A stretch of DNA of 64,000 nucleotides, from positions 186,001-250,000 of the forward strand of contig CAWCPR010000012.1 in assembly GCA_963797475.1 (NCBI GenBank), in the 5' to 3' direction. A program made the position numbers and the translations under genes. Positions 1 through 8,181 of this stretch are shown here, in pieces. The notes beneath the pieces are model-generated. The model saw only the letters and a list, made by a program, of their open reading frames with translations, did not search any database and had not been told where the DNA came from. Position 1 is the stretch's first letter. Each line of letters begins with the position of its first letter. Origin of the DNA: CAWCPR01 sp963797475. GTDB lineage: Bacteria; Chloroflexota; Anaerolineae; Anaerolineales; UBA4823.

Positions 1-1
1 G

Positions 2-334
2 TCCGTCTATGCCGACGTGGAGGACAAAGCTGGCTTGCTGGTGTTTGCTTCCGCTGCCAGGGATTTCGGTTTCGAGGGTATCGGCTGCCTGCACCCGCGC
101 CAGGTACGCGCCACGCACATGGCCTTTACGCCCGATGCGGCGGAAATCGATGCGGCCGGGCGCTTGGCGGCGGCTTACCAGACTGCCGTCGCCGGCGGAA
201 GCGGCGTGGTGAGCGTGGACGGCAAAATGGTGGATAAACCGGTCGCAGAGCGCGCCGTGCAGACCCTGCGCCTGGCCGAGGCGGCTGGCGTGTTGCCGGC
301 CGAGATGGCGGCGTTGGTAGAGGCGGCATTGTGA
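2..334 (+). CDS. citE: CitE-like citrate lyase beta subunit / CoA ester lyase, 3' part (5' end outside window)
   Basis: The open frame enters from the left edge, so only the last ~110 residues are present. The segment GFEGIGCLHPRQV matches the C-terminal IHPxQ region of HpcH/HpaI-CitE TIM-barrel lyases, which cleave citryl-CoA or related (3S)-hydroxyacyl-CoA esters to an oxoacid and acetyl-CoA in the cytosol. A short conserved GKMVDKP segment follows, as is usual for CitE proteins. The stop overlaps the GTG start of the citF-like gene by 4 bp, so the two are probably translationally coupled. Because the downstream neighbour is CitF-like, citrate lyase beta is the best guess. A citramalyl- or malyl-CoA lyase-type paralogue cannot be excluded from the C-terminus alone. 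Confidence 0.75.
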   Translation, partial: SVYADVEDKAGLLVFASAARDFGFEGIGCLHPRQVRATHMAFTPDAAEIDAAGRLAAAYQTAVAGGSGVVSVDGKMVDKPVAERAVQTLRLAEAAGVLPAEMAALVEAAL

Positions 335-1883
335 ACGAGTTCTTGATCAATGCCGCCGGCCGCCGCATCCCGCCGCGCGTCAACGGGCGAAAGGTCCTGC
401 CCTACCAGGGGGTCGGGCAGCACCTGCCACACGGCCATAAGATTGGCGCTCCCCTGCGGTCGAGCGCCCAATACCCGCCTGACGGGAATAAGCTTACGCC
501 CACTTTGATCGAAGCGCTGCAAAAAGCCGGGCTGCGTGATGGAATGGTGATCTCATCCCACCACCACTTCCGCAACGGCGAGCAGGTCATGCTGCCGGTG
601 TTCGCCGCCGCGCAGGCGCTGGGCGTAAAAAACCTGGTGTGGTTCCCGTCCGCCGCCTTTCCCTGCCACGCCCCATTAACCACCGGGCTGGAAAGCGGGC
701 TGATCCATCACATCGAAGGCAGCTTGAACGGCCCGCTGGGGCGTTTCGCTTCCGAGGGGCGAATGCGCGGGATGGCTGTGCTGCGCTCGCATGGCGGGCG
801 CTACCGCGCCATCCAGGAAGGAGATGTGCACATCGACATTGCCATCCTGGCTGCCCCGGCTGCCGACGCCTTCGGCAACTGCAGCGGGGTGATCGGGCCG
901 GCTGCCTGCGGGCCGCTGGGTTTTGCCCTGGCTGACGCCCAATACGCCGATCATGTCATCGTGGTCACCGACCACCTGGTACCTTTCCCCTGCCTGCCCT
1001 GGGATATTCACGGCAACTGGGTCGACCAGGTCGTGGTGGTCGACCAGGTGGGCGATCCCGCCGAGATCGTCTCCGGAACCACCCAGGTCACGCGCTCCCC
1101 GACCGGCTGCTGATCGCCGAATATGCGGCGCGCCTTGTGCGGGCGGCCGGCATCCTTCGCCCGGGTTTCTCCTTCCAGGCAGGGGCGGGCGGGACCAGCC
1201 TGGCTTTCACCATTTTTCTGGGCGAGATGATGCGCCAATCTGGCGTTAAAGCGCGCTTCATCCGTGGCGGCAGCACGCGCTACCTGGTGCAGATGCTGGA
1301 AGAAGGGCTCACGGAATACATCCTGGATGGCCAGAGCTTCGACCTTGAGGGGGTGCGCTCGCTGCGCGAGAACACCAGGCACGTGGCAACCAGCCCCTTT
1401 ACCAGCTACAATTACCATGGCAAAGGCAACTTTGCCTCCATGCTGGACTGCGTGGTGCTGGGCGCCACCGAGGTGGACCTGAATTTCAACGCCAACGTGG
1501 TGACCCATTCGGATGGCGCCTTGCTGCACGGGATCGGCGGTTGGCAGGATGCTCTGTTTTCGCGCTGTACGATACTGACCGTACCCACCTTTCGCGACCG
1601 GCTGCCGATCATCCGCGAGCGGGTCACCACCCTGTGCGGGCCGGGCGAACTGGTGGATGCGGTCGTCACCGAGCGCGGCATCGCTATCAACCCCCGCCGG
1701 CAGGACCTGCTGGCCGCGCTGAGCGGCTCGGGCCTGCCGCTGTGCTCCATCGAGGCGCTGAAAGACAGGGCGGAGGCCATCTGCGGGAAACCGCAGGAGC
1801 GGTGCATGAGCAATGATCACCCCATCGGCGTGGTGGAATGGGTGGACGGCACCGTGTTGGATACAATCTACCAGGTGGTGTAA
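331..1883 (+). CDS. citF: Citrate lyase alpha subunit (CitF-like), interrupted by a -1 frameshift
   Basis: CitF is the citrate:acetyl-ACP (CoA) transferase subunit of citrate lyase. Two consecutive frames together give about 517 residues, the normal length of the family (~510). The first frame covers the N-terminal transferase domain (GQHLPHGHKIGAPLRSS, HHHFRNGEQ) and stops at 1111-1113. The second resumes with RLLIAEYAARLV and FQAGAGGTSLAFT and ends in VDGTVLDTIYQV. The frames join exactly if one C is added to the CCCC run at 1097-1100, giving RSPDRLLIA. This is therefore either a homopolymer sequencing error or a recent disruption. The GTG start overlaps citE. The stop TAA overlaps the next ATG by one base. 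No acyl carrier protein gene (citD) or ligase lies between the two genes. Confidence 0.8.
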
Positions 1884-2932
1884 TGCTCACCCTTTACGAT
1901 CGCTGCTACGGCGCCTTGCTGGGGCTGGCTTACGGGGACGCTATCGGCTATCCGGCTCTCTTTCATCGTGCCCACCAGTTCCCGGAAAAACGCCGCGAGT
2001 TCCTGTGGCGCACGAATCGCGATCTGGCGCGCCAGCGCATCTTGCGCCTGACCCTGCCGTTCACCCACCGCCTGCCGGCCGAGACCCTGGAGCCTTTTCC
2101 AACCGACGACAGTGAGTACGCCGTGTTCACCGCCCAAACACTCCTGGCTGCGCCGGGTGAGCCGGAGGCGGCTGCCTTTCTACAGGCCTGGCAGGAGCGC
2201 ATCCTGCCGCTGAGCGGGGAAATACTGACCGGCTTTTCGGAACGCGCCGCCATCGAAAACCTGCGCCACGGCGTCCTGCCGCCAGCCAGCGGGAATGATA
2301 ACCCCCAGCACTACGACGACTCGGCCGTCCCGCGGGCAATGGTGATTGGCCTGTACTGCGCCGGAAGGCCGCAAGCAGCCGCGGAGTTGGCTCAATTGGA
2401 TGCTCAGATCACCAACGCCGAGGATGGCGTGTGGGCGGCGGAAGGCATGGCGGCCGCGACCGCCGTCCTGGCCGGCGGAGGGGAGTTGGCCCAGGCTCTG
2501 GAGCGCGCCCGCGCCGAGTTTCCGTCTGACTCCTGGATCGCCCACGGCGACCGATTGGCTCGCGAGTGCGCCGCGCAGGCCATTGATCCCTACGATCTGG
2601 CGCTGCTGCTGTCCACGCGCCTGATCAACACGGTATATTCCTACGGCAACGCTGCCCCGGAGACCTTCCCGGCCGCCCTGGCGCTGGTAGAGGCCTGCCG
2701 CGGCGACCTGCAGCAGAGCGTGCTGCTGGCAAACGCCATCCCCAAGAGCGCCGATTCGCTGCCAGCCATGACCGGCGCCCTGGCTGGCGCTTACCAGGGA
2801 TACCAGGCAATCGGCCCTGCCTGGCGGCAGATGCTGGACCGCTGCCGCGGGTTGTGCCTGCCGTTTACCGCCGGCATTTCGCTGCAGGCGCTCGCCGCAG
2901 ACCTGGCGCAGAAGAGCGCAGGAACCTTCTAA
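1883..2932 (+). CDS. ADP-ribosylglycohydrolase-fold protein 1 (degenerate second metal motif)
   Basis: A 349-residue protein of the ARH/DraG all-alpha fold: N-terminal GALLGLAYGDAIG, first metal motif TDDSEYAV at residues ~74-81 and C-terminal ADSLPAMTGALAGAYQG. Known family members remove ADP-ribose from proteins using two Mg ions, but many members in sugar-degradation loci have no assigned substrate. The second metal motif, normally GxDxDT, reads PKSADS here: the first Asp is Ser (~residue 289) and Thr is Ser. Activity may therefore be altered or lost. The ATG sits in the TAATG overlap with the citF stop, which I preferred over an upstream in-frame codon inside citF. The next gene starts 1 bp after the stop, so this is one operon. 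Confidence 0.8.
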   Translation: MLTLYDRCYGALLGLAYGDAIGYPALFHRAHQFPEKRREFLWRTNRDLARQRILRLTLPFTHRLPAETLEPFPTDDSEYAVFTAQTLLAAPGEPEAAAFLQAWQERILPLSGEILTGFSERAAIENLRHGVLPPASGNDNPQHYDDSAVPRAMVIGLYCAGRPQAAAELAQLDAQITNAEDGVWAAEGMAAATAVLAGGGELAQALERARAEFPSDSWIAHGDRLARECAAQAIDPYDLALLLSTRLINTVYSYGNAAPETFPAALALVEACRGDLQQSVLLANAIPKSADSLPAMTGALAGAYQGYQAIGPAWRQMLDRCRGLCLPFTAGISLQALAADLAQKSAGTF

Positions 2933-2933
2933 G

Positions 2934-3650
2934 GTGATTGAATCCAGCCGCGTTTTCAAGCCTCCCGGAAAGGACCTGCCGCAGCTACAATACCTGCAAT
3001 GGATTCCGGAAGGGTTGGGCGAGAAGAACTGGCCCTCGATCCTGTTTTTGCACGGCAAGGGAGAACGCGGCCATAACCTGAAGCTTGTCAAGCGCCATGG
3101 CTTGCCTGCGCTGCTGGCGCAGCGGCGCGATTTCCCCTTCTTCGTCCTGGCGCCGCAGTGTCCTTCCGAGAGGGATTGGTCGCCGTTGATGGACTCTCTG
3201 GAGGCACTTCTGGCTCAAGCCTGCCGCGATTACCCGCTGGACGAAAGTCGCCTGTACCTGACCGGCCTGAGCATGGGCGGGCGCGGCGCCTGGGAGCTGG
3301 CCTGCCGCCAGCCGCGCCTTTTCGCTGCCCTGGCAACCGTATGCGCGCGACGCCCCGCCTTACTGCAGGAGCCTGGCAGCCTCGCCAGGCTGCGCGACCT
3401 GCCGGCCTGGCTCTTTCACGGCGCTCTAGACCAGGTGGTGCCCCTATCCGAATCCCAGGCGCTGTATGAAGCGCTGCGGCCCATTAACCGCGAAGTGCGC
3501 CTGACCGTTTACCCACAGGCCGGCCACGACGCCTGGACTATCGCTTACCAGGATCCAGAGCTTTACACCTGGTTTCTGGAATTTCAAAGTAAAGGCCTGA
3601 ATAGGGATAAAAGTCATGAGCCAGACCCGCCTTGGACCACTTCCACCTGA
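2934..3650 (+). CDS. Alpha/beta-hydrolase, phospholipase/carboxylesterase-like
   Basis: A 238-residue alpha/beta-hydrolase. An oxyanion-hole segment FLHGKGERG lies at ~38-46 and the nucleophile elbow GLSMGG puts the catalytic Ser near residue 113. The acid is in HGALDQVVP and the His in AGHDAW. This is the small cytosolic esterase / dienelactone-hydrolase-like type often linked to carbohydrate ester removal. No signal peptide is visible. The GTG start lies 1 bp after the previous stop. The 3' end overlaps the start of the next ADP-ribosylglycohydrolase gene by 35 bp, indicating tight coupling. Deacylation of a glycan or glycoside that the flanking proteins also act on is an inference from context. 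Confidence 0.8.
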   Translation: MIESSRVFKPPGKDLPQLQYLQWIPEGLGEKNWPSILFLHGKGERGHNLKLVKRHGLPALLAQRRDFPFFVLAPQCPSERDWSPLMDSLEALLAQACRDYPLDESRLYLTGLSMGGRGAWELACRQPRLFAALATVCARRPALLQEPGSLARLRDLPAWLFHGALDQVVPLSESQALYEALRPINREVRLTVYPQAGHDAWTIAYQDPELYTWFLEFQSKGLNRDKSHEPDPPWTTST

Positions 3651-5772
3651 TTACCGCCAACGCGTCTACGCTGGCTGGCTGGGGAAATGCATCGGGGTGC
3701 GCTTCGGCGCGCCGCTGGAGGGCTGGACCTACCAGGAGATCCTGGATACGCTCGGCGAGCTGGAATGGTACCTGCCGTCTTCAGACAGCGGCTTCGGCGG
3801 TTGGGGAGCGACCGACGGCAAAATCTTCAAACCGGACGATGACACCGCTTTTCCAATGATCCTGATCCGCGCCTTGCAGGATTACGGCCCGCAGGTGAGC
3901 GCAGCGCAGATCGGCCAGACCTGGCTCAACTACCTGGGCGATCAGCACGGCAGCCTGTGGTGGGGCGGCTACGGGGTCTCAACCGAACACACCGCCTATC
4001 TGAATCTGAAGGCCGGCCTGTTCGCTCCGCTTTCCGGTTCGGCCGCATTGAACGGGCTGGGCATCGCCGAGCAGATTGGCGGGCAGATCTTCAGCGATAT
4101 CTGGGGGCTGGTCGCTCCCAACAACCCGGCCCTGGCGGCGGATTACGCCGAAAAGGCGTCCAGCGTCTCGCACGACGGCAATGGGATTTACGGCGGGCGT
4201 TTCATCGCCGCCCTGGTGAGCGCCGCCTTCGGCGAGCGCGACCCGCAAGGCTTGATCCGGGCCGGGCTGCAGGTCATCCCGGCCGGGAGCGAATATGCCC
4301 GCCTGGTGGGCGCCGTTCAGGAATTCCACCGCCAGCATCCAACCGGCTGGCGGGAGGCCTTCAACTTCTTGAATGAGAACTTTGGCTACCAGCATTATCC
4401 CGGGACTGTGCACATCATCCCCAACGCCGGCGTGATCGTGCTGGCCCTGCTCTATGGAGGCGGCGATTTCACCCGTTCCATCCGCATTGCCAACATGGCA
4501 GGCTGGGATACGGACTGCAACGTCGGCAACGTGGGCGCTATCCTGGGGGTGGCTAATGGCCTGGAAGGCATCGACCCGCGCTGGCGCGAGCCGATGAACG
4601 ACACCCTGGTGACCGCCTCGCTGATCGGGGCTGCCAACCTGTGGGACCTGCCGGCCTGCGCTCACCTGATCGCCGACATGGGCGCCCGCATTGCCGGCGA
4701 AACCCCGCCACCGCGACCGAGATACGCTTTCGACCTGCCCGGGGCTACGCACGGATTCCGCTTCACCGGAGCGCGCGGCCAGGTGACCGTCCTGCGCCAA
4801 GCCAGGCTGGACCAGCGCAGCGCCCTGCAGGCCGTCATTCGCAAATTGAATAAGAAGGGCGAGGTGCGGCTGGGCGTCGAAACCTACTTACGCCCTGAGC
4901 GGTTGAGCGCCAATTACTACGGCGCCAGTTTCTCGCCCAAGATTTTTCCGGGGCAGCGCTTGCAGGCCGAGCTATACCTTCCCGAAGATGCCTCTGCCCA
5001 CCTGCGCGCCGGCCTGTATGTTTGGGACGACAACCGCCGCCAGCCGCTCCAGGGCCGGGCTGTGGGCCTGGAACCTGGCAAGTGGACCCGCCTGAGTTGG
5101 GAGATCCCGGAGATGGATGGGGCTTTGTTGAGCCAGGTGGGGATTTTCGTGCGCAACTTGGGCGGACCGTGGAGCGGCTCGTTGTACCTGGCCAACCTGG
5201 ATTGGAAAGGCACGCCCCGCTTCCGGTACGACTTCGACCGCGAGCGGCTGGAATATGGCGCTGCCAGCCAATGGACCTACCTGCGCGGATTCTGGCGCCT
5301 CGAGGACGGCGCCTACCATGGCAGCGGGCCGGAGATCAACGAAAGCTACAGCGGCGCCCCGGATTGGCAGGATTACACGCTCTCGGCGCGGATGACCCCC
5401 TTGCTGGGGACGGCCCACAATATCCTGGCGCGCGTCCAAGGCGCCCAGCGCTGTTATGCTTTGGGCCTGGGACCTGACGGCCAGTTGGTGCTCTACAATA
5501 ACGCCGCCGGCTTTGCTATAAGCAATGCCGCCGGCTTTGCCACTGGCAATGCCTCTGGCTACTGTCCATTGGCAAGTGCACCCTTTGCCTGGGAGCAGGG
5601 GCAAAGCTACACGTTGAACTTGAAGGTGGAAGGTCCAGCGTTGACCGGCTGGGTGGAAGGCGGGCCCCGGTTGGAATGGATTGATGAAGAGCGCCCCTAC
5701 CTGAGTGGACAAATCGGGCTGGGTAACTTTGGCGGCTGCCATACCCGCTACGATTGGGTTGGGGTGAGCTGA
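3616..5772 (+). CDS. ADP-ribosylglycohydrolase-fold protein 2 with C-terminal beta-sandwich (laminin-G/ConA-like) modules
   Basis: A 718-residue two-part protein. Residues ~1-365 are an ARH fold with intact metal motifs: PDDDTAFPM at ~73-81 and GWDTDCNVGNVGAILG near 295-310. Residues ~370-530 and ~540-718 look like beta-sandwich domains, the last resembling 3-keto-disaccharide-hydrolase/ConA-like folds (DYTLSARMTPLLGTAHNI, QIGLGNFGGC). No signal peptide is seen. Attached carbohydrate-binding-like domains make a sugar-linked substrate more likely than an ADP-ribosylated protein, but this is inference. The last domain contains a short imperfect internal repeat, NNAAGFAISNAAGFATGNASG. Start ATG at 3616 is 35 bp inside the esterase gene. 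Confidence 0.8.
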   Translation: MSQTRLGPLPPDYRQRVYAGWLGKCIGVRFGAPLEGWTYQEILDTLGELEWYLPSSDSGFGGWGATDGKIFKPDDDTAFPMILIRALQDYGPQVSAAQIGQTWLNYLGDQHGSLWWGGYGVSTEHTAYLNLKAGLFAPLSGSAALNGLGIAEQIGGQIFSDIWGLVAPNNPALAADYAEKASSVSHDGNGIYGGRFIAALVSAAFGERDPQGLIRAGLQVIPAGSEYARLVGAVQEFHRQHPTGWREAFNFLNENFGYQHYPGTVHIIPNAGVIVLALLYGGGDFTRSIRIANMAGWDTDCNVGNVGAILGVANGLEGIDPRWREPMNDTLVTASLIGAANLWDLPACAHLIADMGARIAGETPPPRPRYAFDLPGATHGFRFTGARGQVTVLRQARLDQRSALQAVIRKLNKKGEVRLGVETYLRPERLSANYYGASFSPKIFPGQRLQAELYLPEDASAHLRAGLYVWDDNRRQPLQGRAVGLEPGKWTRLSWEIPEMDGALLSQVGIFVRNLGGPWSGSLYLANLDWKGTPRFRYDFDRERLEYGAASQWTYLRGFWRLEDGAYHGSGPEINESYSGAPDWQDYTLSARMTPLLGTAHNILARVQGAQRCYALGLGPDGQLVLYNNAAGFAISNAAGFATGNASGYCPLASAPFAWEQGQSYTLNLKVEGPALTGWVEGGPRLEWIDEERPYLSGQIGLGNFGGCHTRYDWVGVS

Positions 5773-5938
5773 GAGGAGTGAACCCAGTTTCATGGATGCC
5801 GATTAGCCCGTGAGTTCAACGGGCAAGCATGGAGCCCAAGATGCCGAGAAGCCGGCTCTTTCTCAAGTTATCCAGTAGCGAGCTCCTAGGATCTGGGGCA
5901 GTACTGGAGGAACCGAACCGGATACACGATGGTTAAAC
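5773..5938. other. Intergenic segment with a small hairpin, no gene recognised
   Basis: Between the ARH operon and the convergent chimeric gene there is no convincing reading frame. A GCCCGT/ACGGGC stem at 5806-5811 and 5819-5824 is visible. The rest is not recognisable to me as a promoter, RNA or repeat. Confidence 0.3.
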
Positions 5939-5967
5939 AAAAAAATCCCCAAGATGCTCTGGGGGAT
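5939..5967 (-). terminator. Rho-independent terminator of the - strand chimeric gene
   Basis: On the minus strand ATCCCCC and TGGGGAT form a ~9-bp stem (AGA/TCT extension, one A-G mismatch, 3-nt loop) followed directly by seven T residues. It lies ~60 bp past the stop of the peptidase/helicase chimera. Confidence 0.7.
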
Positions 5968-6030
5968 CCTTGTCATTCTTTCTCCAATTGACACCAGCAG
6001 TGAAGTAAGACTGGTTGAAATCCAGTGGCA

Positions 6031-7125
6031 TCATCCCATCCCCAACTTGAGCTGGTCTGGCGACGCCGAACCCCCATTGCGGCGTCGTTGAGGCGCCGAA
6101 ATCACTGCTCCCCTGCAGGCGGCCCAATCTGCCCAGGTCTCGACCACGACAACCGAAGGGACAATCTCGGCCACAGGAGTAGTTGGTCCATCGGGGATGA
6201 CATTGGACGCCTCGATCCCCGCCAGGGTGGTGGCTGGGACACGCTCTTTATCTTTCGCTTCGCCGGTAATCCGCTCGGTCAGGGCGCGCAGCAGGTCCAG
6301 GTTATCATCCACGCCGGCGTTGCCCAGGGCAGAGGGGACGAAGTCCCCGTAGACGCTCTTCGCCCAACTGATCTTGCGAGCGATCACGTTCCAGGCTTCC
6401 AGTTCAATTCCCCGGTAGCCCAGAGCAAACACACGCACCGGGCGTTTCTGGCCGAGCCGCCATACCCGGCACACAGCTTGGGCCAGGGAAATGGTTGCGT
6501 AGACGGCCTCATAGGCCACTACAGTCTGGAACATCACCAGATCCAGGCCGGTCTCAACTGCTTTTGGGTGGGTGATGAGGGCGTCCATTTTGTGGGCCTG
6601 CTTCTCAATCCACTCCTCGCGCTCCCCAGCCGGCACCCTGGCTGTGTTAAGATATACCGCCCGCAAGCCGGACCGGCGCAGGATTTTCTCCAGCCGCAGG
6701 GGCAGCGGGCGAGCCGTGGTCTGCTCGACCAGGACCACCGCCCTGCGCCCCTCACGGGCCTCCCGGCTGAGCAAGTCGAGCAGCTCCTGCTCTTTGGGCA
6801 GGAGGGTGCTTTCCGGCAAGACAGGCAGCGTGAGCACCACGTTGTGCGCTTTGGCCTGCCCATCTTCATCGCGTGACACAAAATCGTAGATGTGATTCCC
6901 TTTCCGTGCCACGTATTTCCAGGTCGATTCGGCGCACATGCCGTGCTTGTTCCAGCCTTTCATCGCACCGCGAGCGCTGGAGCCAGAGTAATTTTCGCCT
7001 GGCCATTCGTCGTAGTGTTTGGCCATCTCATAGAACATGCGCGGGCTGACGGCAATCTCGTCCGGCTTCACCCAGCGCGTGCGCAGCGGGTAGTGCGCCA
7101 CCGTCGCCAGGCCGACCCGGTGCAA
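6031..7125 (-). CDS. Chimeric ORF: papain-like peptidase N-terminal piece fused in frame to a helicase C-terminal domain
   Basis: The first ~65 residues (VAHYPLRTRW, SPRMFYEMAKHYDEW, GSSARGAMKGWNKHG) match the start of C1-family cysteine peptidases of the bacterial EGACTG type. From about residue 72 the sequence becomes the C-terminal half of a mobile-element/SNF2-type helicase: LLPKEQELLDLL, ITHPKAVETGLDL with motif V, and QAVCRVWRLGQKRPV with motif VI. The helicase has no N-terminal Walker A/B part and the peptidase lacks its catalytic His/Asn half. The open frame begins with TTG after a frameshift. The true upstream part of the peptidase is described separately. This looks like a recombination remnant or an assembly join and is unlikely to be a functional enzyme. 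Confidence 0.6.
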   Translation of the reverse strand: MHRVGLATVAHYPLRTRWVKPDEIAVSPRMFYEMAKHYDEWPGENYSGSSARGAMKGWNKHGMCAESTWKYVARKGNHIYDFVSRDEDGQAKAHNVVLTLPVLPESTLLPKEQELLDLLSREAREGRRAVVLVEQTTARPLPLRLEKILRRSGLRAVYLNTARVPAGEREEWIEKQAHKMDALITHPKAVETGLDLVMFQTVVAYEAVYATISLAQAVCRVWRLGQKRPVRVFALGYRGIELEAWNVIARKISWAKSVYGDFVPSALGNAGVDDNLDLLRALTERITGEAKDKERVPATTLAGIEASNVIPDGPTTPVAEIVPSVVVVETWADWAACRGAVISAPQRRRNGGSASPDQLKLGMG

Positions 7126-7306
7126 GCGCCCTCGTTGCCCTGGCTCAGGATCGGCACATCCTTTTGCCGGTACTCCTCCATGTCGATGGCGACCGGCACT
7201 TCCACCAGCGTGGGCGTGTACATGAGGTTGCGAAGGTCGATCGCATCCCGCCGGGCGTCAAAAACGAACTGGTTGAAATTGATAGAAGATCCTGTTGGTC
7301 AGCCAT
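6900..7306 (-). pseudogene. Papain-like (C1) cysteine peptidase, frameshifted N-terminal fragment
   Basis: An ATG at 7304-7306 has a good AAGGAG 8 nt upstream. Reading on the minus strand needs two frame corrections. One is near 7277-7282, before FNQFVFDARRDAIDLRN. The other is near 7113, where GNEGACTG must continue into GLATVAHY; adding one base gives the canonical sequence. The Cys in EGACTG is the expected nucleophile. The coding sequence then runs into the helicase fragment near 6900-6925 and the rest of the peptidase is missing. It starts 25 bp after the collagen-like gene, so the two probably formed one transcription unit. Confidence 0.55.
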
Positions 7307-7331
7307 GGCTTACGCTCCTTTCCAATTTGCT

Positions 7332-7863
7332 CTACCAGCTTATACAGCGGGCGCGACAATGTGCATTACTATCACCATTGCTGACTGCCTTCAGGTGCCA
7401 AAAATTATCGGAGCCTACATAGACCTCGCAAAAACTGACTTCATTTTTGTCGCCGCTGTTCCAGATAGCGACCTTTTCCAACGAACAGGAGCTTCTTTCA
7501 GAAGACATGAGTTGGCTCGTCAGGGTTTGCCCACCGCTACTTTGCAGCTCAGAAAAGCTACGGGCGGCTCCAGGTGAGCCCGTATCTCCTATGGGACCTG
7601 CGGGCCCAGTCTCACCCTGGGGGCCCAGGAGGGCCCTGCTGGTTCCACTCTAACGGCACCCAGCCCGGTTCACAAGAATCGGCAAGCACCATCATCGTGA
7701 TCACATTTCTAACACCGACTTGGTGGGTGCATGCCCGGATGACGTCGTCCCTCTGTTGTTGAGGAATGAACCGGGTAGGAAGCGCGCCAGTGGTCAACAC
7801 GGCGAATAGGGGGATCGTCATGGACAAAAGCTTGGTGCTGATAGAAAGCATTCGTTTGTACAT
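7332..7863 (-). CDS. Small secreted collagen-like (Gly-X-Y) protein, frameshifted
   Basis: Begins MYKRMLSISTKLLS with a hydrophobic signal segment, then a short region and a Gly-X-Y run GPPGPPG. It hits a TGA at 7612-7614. Removing one G from the GGG just before it restores GETGPAGPIGDTGSPGA. The open frame then continues through SFSELQSSGGQT, SCSLEKVAIWNSGDKNE and FCEVYVGSDNFWHLKA to a TAG at 7332-7334. Total is ~176 residues. A ribosome-binding site AGGAG lies 7 nt before the ATG. Bacterial collagen-like proteins are usually surface or spore-coat structural proteins; no specific role can be assigned. The lesion is a homopolymer +1, so it may be a sequencing error. Confidence 0.55.
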
Positions 7864-7875
7864 TTTAAGCTCCTA

Positions 7876-7982
7876 GTGCTCGGCGGCAGAAATAAGCCTA
7901 TGGTATTTATACCTTGCGCCGAGCACTTAAACAGTTGGGCGGCGCAGGCTACCATTATCGGTCTAATTACGCCCAACCGCAC
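7876..7982. repeat. 107-bp two-hairpin repeat, copy A
   Basis: Stem 1 is GTGCTCGGCG (7876-7885) with CGCCGAGCAC (7917-7926). Stem 2 pairs GTTGGGCG with CGCCCAAC (7934-7941 and 7970-7977). The reverse complement of copy B at 19185-19291 has exactly the same length and, by hand alignment, about 85 of 107 matching positions, with differences concentrated in the loops. This is REP/BIME- or MITE-like. The rest of the 7864-8181 gap shows nothing else I recognise. Confidence 0.7.
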
Positions 7983-8181
7983 TAGCCGGTTACACTCCCC
8001 TGCCGCTTTGGCGATAGAGGACCGTAACGGGAGCACTCATTTGTTGTTGTCTATGGGGGTGCATTCACCGTAACCATCACGAGCCCTGTTATCCGGGGGT
8101 ATAATAAGACATTCACTGCCCCGGCCGGGAAGGGTTCGAGAGCCGGGTACTCCCAGGACGAAGTAGCACTGCTGCATTATC

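Noticed and set aside
5820..5935. Possible rRNA or group II intron fragment
   Set aside because: A few short words look familiar, but no domain V-like hairpin or extended rRNA match could be recognised by eye.
5933..6127. Small minus-strand frame next to the helicase fragment
   Set aside because: It ends inside the terminator hairpin and has no domain or ribosome-binding site.
8110..8165. Possible tRNA from a GGTTCGA-like T-arm
   Set aside because: No matching acceptor stem, D-arm or anticodon arm could be drawn around it.
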